The notes under the pieces were generated by a model. The model worked only from the letters and a program-made list of their open reading frames with translations, was not told the DNA's origin and made no database searches. Shown in pieces: positions 60,745 through 64,000 of a stretch of DNA of 64,000 bases. Made by a program: the position numbers and the translations under genes. The stretch is from NCBI GenBank assembly GCA_949283695.1, contig CASDTX010000046.1, forward strand, positions 1-64,000. Direction: 5' to 3'. The DNA is from an uncultured Eubacteriales bacterium (GTDB lineage Bacteria; Bacillota; Clostridia; Lachnospirales; Lachnospiraceae). Each line of letters starts with the position of its first letter. Within the stretch, counting starts at the first letter, position 1.

Positions 60745-60773
60745 TTGAATAATCTAAATGTTAATGCTATAGT
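60745..60773 (+). promoter_or_regulatory. Promoter of the second ABC importer
   Basis: TTGAAT (60745-60750), a 17-base spacer and TATAGT (60768-60773), about 46 bases ahead of the binding-protein gene. Confidence 0.6.
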
Positions 60774-60819
60774 GAACCTACCAGCAAATGGTAGAAAAAA
60801 TAAAAAGGAGGAACTAGTT

Positions 60820-62211
60820 ATGAAGAAAAGAAGAGTGATCGCACTCGGACTTGCTGCACTTATGACAACGTCCGCACTGCTTGCAGGATGCGGGAATTCT
60901 AAGTCCAGCGAAGAGGCGGACGGGAGGAAGAACCTGTCGGTGTTCATCTTTGCGAACGATCATGAATCTGTAGTTTACAAGGACATGATCGAGCAGTTCA
61001 AAGAGGACCATAAAGATACGATCGCGAATGTAGACATTCAGATCACTACCCAGGACGAGTATTCCAAGACCCTGACAGGTATGATGACCGCCGGCGATCT
61101 CCCGGATGTGTTCTATGTAGGACCGGAGTCGGTTGAGCAGTTCGTAGAGAACGGCTACATCGCGAACCTGCAGCCGATCCTGGACGAGAAGGGCATCAGC
61201 ACAGACGGGCTCGTTGCGCAGGAGGCTCTGAACAGCTACCGCTATGACGGAGAGAAGGCAGGCTCAGGCGATCTGTATGCTCTTCCGAAGGATGCGTCCG
61301 TGTTTGCATACGCATACAACAAGGATCTCTTTGATAAGGAAGGGATCCCCTATCCGGATCCGGAGAACCCGTATACATACGAAGAGTTTGTTGACGTGTG
61401 TGAGCAGTTCACGAAGGACACAGACGGCGACGGCGAGATCGACCAGTGGGGATGCGGTATGGCGAATGCGTTCATGCTTCAGCCGTTCGTATGGTCAAAC
61501 GGAGCGACCTACCTGACAGACGATTATAAGACGGTAAATATTGATACACCGGAATTCAAAGAGGCGCTTCAGAAATACGTAGACCTTACACTGGAATATA
61601 AAGTAACTCCGACGGTTGAGCAGGATGCGTCACTGGGCGTTTACCAGAGATGGCTGGCAGGACAGGAAGCGTTTTATGCATGTGGAACCTGGGATGTTGC
61701 GGCATTTATGGACGATGAGACATTCCCGTTTGAGTGGGATCTGTGCGCATACCCGACGCTGTCCACAGGCAAGACAATGACCTGGCTGGGAACCGTTGGA
61801 TTCTGTGTATCTGCCAAGAGCGAGAACCAGGCAGAGGCGACAGAGCTGATCTCTTATCTGTGTACGGATGAGGACGGACAGAAAGAACTCTCCGGTGTTA
61901 CCGGCGGACAGTCCATCCAGCTTCCGAACATCAAGAGTCTTGCAGAAGGTGAGTTCGTGACAGCGATCCAGGACGGAACACTTGCATTCCCGTCGAATGT
62001 AGATGTATTTTTCAACTACTTAAACGGAACAGACAAGTACGAAGGAAAATTCCAGGAGACAACATATACGCCGAATGCAGAGTGGCATGATATCTTCCTT
62101 GAAGGACTTGACAATGTAAAGAACGGTTCTATGACTGTAGATGAGTATATCTCAGAAGTGGCGCCGAAGATGCAGGAATCTCTCGACGAGGCATGGGAGA
62201 GTGTCGAGTAG
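60820..62211 (+). CDS. ABC sugar-binding lipoprotein, second system
   Basis: This 463-residue family 1 solute-binding protein has a lipoprotein signal (MKKRRVIALGLAALMTTSAL, then LLAGCGN with the lipid-carrying cysteine). The mature part shows NLSVFIFANDHESVVY and GDLYALPKDASVFAYAYN. ATG 60820 follows AAAAAGGAGGAA. It is the first gene of an importer with the two permeases that follow. The GH127 and GH43 neighbours suggest an arabino-oligosaccharide ligand. Confidence 0.88.
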   Translation: MKKRRVIALGLAALMTTSALLAGCGNSKSSEEADGRKNLSVFIFANDHESVVYKDMIEQFKEDHKDTIANVDIQITTQDEYSKTLTGMMTAGDLPDVFYVGPESVEQFVENGYIANLQPILDEKGISTDGLVAQEALNSYRYDGEKAGSGDLYALPKDASVFAYAYNKDLFDKEGIPYPDPENPYTYEEFVDVCEQFTKDTDGDGEIDQWGCGMANAFMLQPFVWSNGATYLTDDYKTVNIDTPEFKEALQKYVDLTLEYKVTPTVEQDASLGVYQRWLAGQEAFYACGTWDVAAFMDDETFPFEWDLCAYPTLSTGKTMTWLGTVGFCVSAKSENQAEATELISYLCTDEDGQKELSGVTGGQSIQLPNIKSLAEGEFVTAIQDGTLAFPSNVDVFFNYLNGTDKYEGKFQETTYTPNAEWHDIFLEGLDNVKNGSMTVDEYISEVAPKMQESLDEAWESVE

Positions 62212-62316
62212 GGTTCATCCCTCTGACCAATGCAGTTTCAAGCGGAAAGCCCGGGGATTCCTGACGGTGTGCCGCCAGGATCCCGCAGAGGCTTTCCTCT
62301 GTTTGGAGGTATATGT

Positions 62317-63243
62317 ATGAGTGAGACAGCTGTACGGCCTAAAAAGAAAAAAATGACGAAAGCGGAGTTTAAAGAGCACTGTTACGGTCTGGCGTTCGTG
62401 TCGCCGCCGTTCATCGGATTCTGTCTGTTCATGGCATTCCCGATTGTTTTCGCTTTCATTGCCAGTCTGACGAAATGGAACGGTATGAACGATATGATGT
62501 CCAATTTCATCGGTCTGGAGAACTATATGGATCTTCTTACGGATGAGAAGTTCTGGAAGGTCCTGTTAAATACAGTGATCTATATGATCGGGATTCCGAT
62601 CGGAATGATACTGGCGCTGATTATCGCGGTGGGCATGAACCGTAAGATCCGCGGAATCAAAGTGCTGAGAACGATGTACTATGTGCCGGTTGTATCCTCG
62701 CTTGTAGCGGTTGCAATCCTGTGGATGTGGGTATTCAACTACGATTACGGTCTGCTCAACAGCATTATCTCGGCGATTACGGGCGGACACGGACCGAACT
62801 GGCTGGGAGATGAGTTCTGGGTGAAAGTATCCATGATTATCTTCATGGTCTGGAAAGGCCTTGGAGGATCCATCATCCTCTATCTGTCCGGTTTGCAGAG
62901 CATACCGCGAGACTATTACGAGGCGGCGAAGATCGACGGGGCCAGCGGACTGAATCTGTTCCGTCACATTACCATCCCGCTTGTATCTCCGGTTACCTTC
63001 TATTTGCTGATCACAGGACTGATCGGCGGGTTCCAGGTATTTGTTGAAGTCCTTGTCATGGTACCGAACGGAGGTCTGAATTACAGCGCGGCTACCGTTG
63101 TATTCTACCTGTATGATAAGGCATTCGGAAACAACCAGATGGGCTACGGCTCGGCAATGGCGTTTATCCTTGCAATCTTCATCTTTATCGTCACGGCGAT
63201 CAACTTCAAGGTTGAGGATAAATGGGTGAAAACGATCGAGTAA
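62317..63243 (+). CDS. ABC sugar permease, MalF type, second system
   Basis: This 308-residue permease has six hydrophobic segments and the EAA loop YEAAKIDGASGLNLFRHITIP. ATG 62317 follows GGAGG; the open frame upstream lacks coding character. It forms a channel with the next gene product. Confidence 0.9.
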   Translation: MSETAVRPKKKKMTKAEFKEHCYGLAFVSPPFIGFCLFMAFPIVFAFIASLTKWNGMNDMMSNFIGLENYMDLLTDEKFWKVLLNTVIYMIGIPIGMILALIIAVGMNRKIRGIKVLRTMYYVPVVSSLVAVAILWMWVFNYDYGLLNSIISAITGGHGPNWLGDEFWVKVSMIIFMVWKGLGGSIILYLSGLQSIPRDYYEAAKIDGASGLNLFRHITIPLVSPVTFYLLITGLIGGFQVFVEVLVMVPNGGLNYSAATVVFYLYDKAFGNNQMGYGSAMAFILAIFIFIVTAINFKVEDKWVKTIE

Positions 63244-63255
63244 GGGGGAGAAGAC

Positions 63256-64000
63256 ATGTCAAAGTTTGATGAAAAAAGCTCAGAAGTTAAGAGCACAAAA
63301 ACGAAAATTGCAGACTGTATCGTGTTTATCCTTCTGCTGATCGGCGCGATCGCCATGATCTTCCCGCTGATCTATATGGTGCTCAGCTCTTTCATGACGA
63401 AGAATCAGATCCTTTCTGCGAACTTCAGCATCATACCGGATCCGTGGAAGTTCGGTAAATATACGGAAGTACTCCAGAAACCGGAATTCTTAAGAGGTCT
63501 CAGAAACACGCTGATGGTTGCGGTTCCGGTCCTGCTGGTAGGAGGATTCACCTCTTCCCTGGCGGCATTCTCGTTCAGCAAGCTGAAATTCAGAGGCAAA
63601 GGCGGCATCTTCCTGGGGCTTCTGGCAACCATGATGATTCCTTTCGCGGTAGTGATGATCCCGCAGTATGTTATGTTTACGAAGATCGGCTGGACCAACA
63701 GCCTTCTTCCGCTGATCATACCGGGACTGTTCGGAAATGTAAGTATTATTTTCTTCCTGCGTCAGAATCTGTCAAGTATACCGGATTCGATTGTTGAGGC
63801 GGCCAAGATCGACGGCTGCGGGTATTTCAAGATGTATTACAGCATTTTCCTGCCGCTGATGAAGGGCGCCCTGATGACACAGATCATCCTGTGGTTCATG
63901 GGGATCTGGAATGATTATCTTGCACCCACGATTTTCATTCAGAATGAAGAGTGGTTTACCCTGCAGGTGGTGATCCGTTCCTTTAACGCGTACTACGCGG
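63256..64000 (+). CDS. ABC sugar permease, MalG type, second system (partial)
   Basis: The window ends inside this gene after 248 codons; relatives are about 280-300 residues, so some 30-50 are missing. It starts MSKFDEKSSEVKS, has several hydrophobic segments and the EAA loop VEAAKIDGCGYFKMYYSIFLP, shortened as EAAKIDGCGYFKMYYSIFL. GGGGGAG precedes the ATG. No ATPase is seen before the edge. Confidence 0.9.
   Translation, partial: MSKFDEKSSEVKSTKTKIADCIVFILLLIGAIAMIFPLIYMVLSSFMTKNQILSANFSIIPDPWKFGKYTEVLQKPEFLRGLRNTLMVAVPVLLVGGFTSSLAAFSFSKLKFRGKGGIFLGLLATMMIPFAVVMIPQYVMFTKIGWTNSLLPLIIPGLFGNVSIIFFLRQNLSSIPDSIVEAAKIDGCGYFKMYYSIFLPLMKGALMTQIILWFMGIWNDYLAPTIFIQNEEWFTLQVVIRSFNAYYA

Noticed and set aside
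1-64000. tRNA or rRNA genes, integrases and transposases
   Set aside because: I looked for T-loop GTTCGA-type signatures, CCA ends and recombinase motifs and found none that fit.

Overview
The window looks like a chromosomal segment of a spore-forming gut Clostridium relative, most likely a Lachnospiraceae member (Bacillota). The pointers are AGGAGG-type ribosome binding sites, low-GC intergenic DNA, an rpsB-tsf pair, a LysM/GH18 spore-type hydrolase, a BceRSAB-type peptide-antibiotic module, many ferredoxin-dependent and sugar ABC genes, and a PqqD/radical-SAM peptide cluster. No tRNA, rRNA, integrase or transposase was recognised.

Bases 1-17,560 form a visibly AT-richer defence island. A broken archaeo-eukaryotic-type primase gene (305-1983, one in-frame stop and one frameshift) is followed by a structured, gene-poor stretch holding two degenerate CRISPR-like repeats. 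Next come a CARF-HEPN ribonuclease gene (csx1-like), a second and larger CARF-HEPN gene fused to an extra C-terminal domain, a broken small gene, and a compact type III-A core: cas10/csm1, csm2, csm3, csm4, cas6. The Cas10 keeps its GGDD palm motif and zinc ribbon but shows no HD nuclease motif, and no csm5 is present. A TIR-SAVED gene runs towards cas6 on the other strand and overlaps its end. Divergent from it are an unrecognised 798-residue protein and a Nudix hydrolase. Read together this is a cyclic-oligoadenylate signalling locus with at least three nucleotide-sensing effectors, no adaptation genes and no intact array.

Bases 17,600-30,700 are a catabolic block: a PucR regulator and a PhzF-like isomerase, a terminator, then a long co-directional operon. 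The operon encodes a four-subunit 2-oxoacid:ferredoxin oxidoreductase, an ADP-forming acyl-CoA synthetase, a BCCT transporter, the two aconitase-X subunits, a proline-racemase-family enzyme and an amidohydrolase. This suggests uptake and fermentation of a proline- or hydroxyproline-like compound, with ATP made at the acyl-CoA step.

Bases 30,800-36,250 hold a ribosomally synthesised peptide cluster: two PqqD-like genes, two putative precursors that each carry an EF-hand/dockerin-like loop, one intact radical SAM/SPASM enzyme and one 5'-truncated one, an HPr-kinase-like protein, an S26-type peptidase and a cysteine hydrolase.

Bases 36,500-44,100 are a sugar or riboside uptake operon (lipoprotein, TIM-barrel isomerase, ADP-ribosylglycohydrolase, two permeases, a PfkB-like fragment, a PfkB kinase) ending with a DeoR-type regulator. 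A GH18 spore-type hydrolase, glnK and amt on the minus strand, rpsB-tsf, a decayed MFS exporter with its MarR regulator, and the BceRSAB-like module follow. The window ends in an arabinose-oligosaccharide region (GH127, YesL, GH43, and an ABC importer cut off by the right edge) in which two promoter regions share an identical 16-bp motif.
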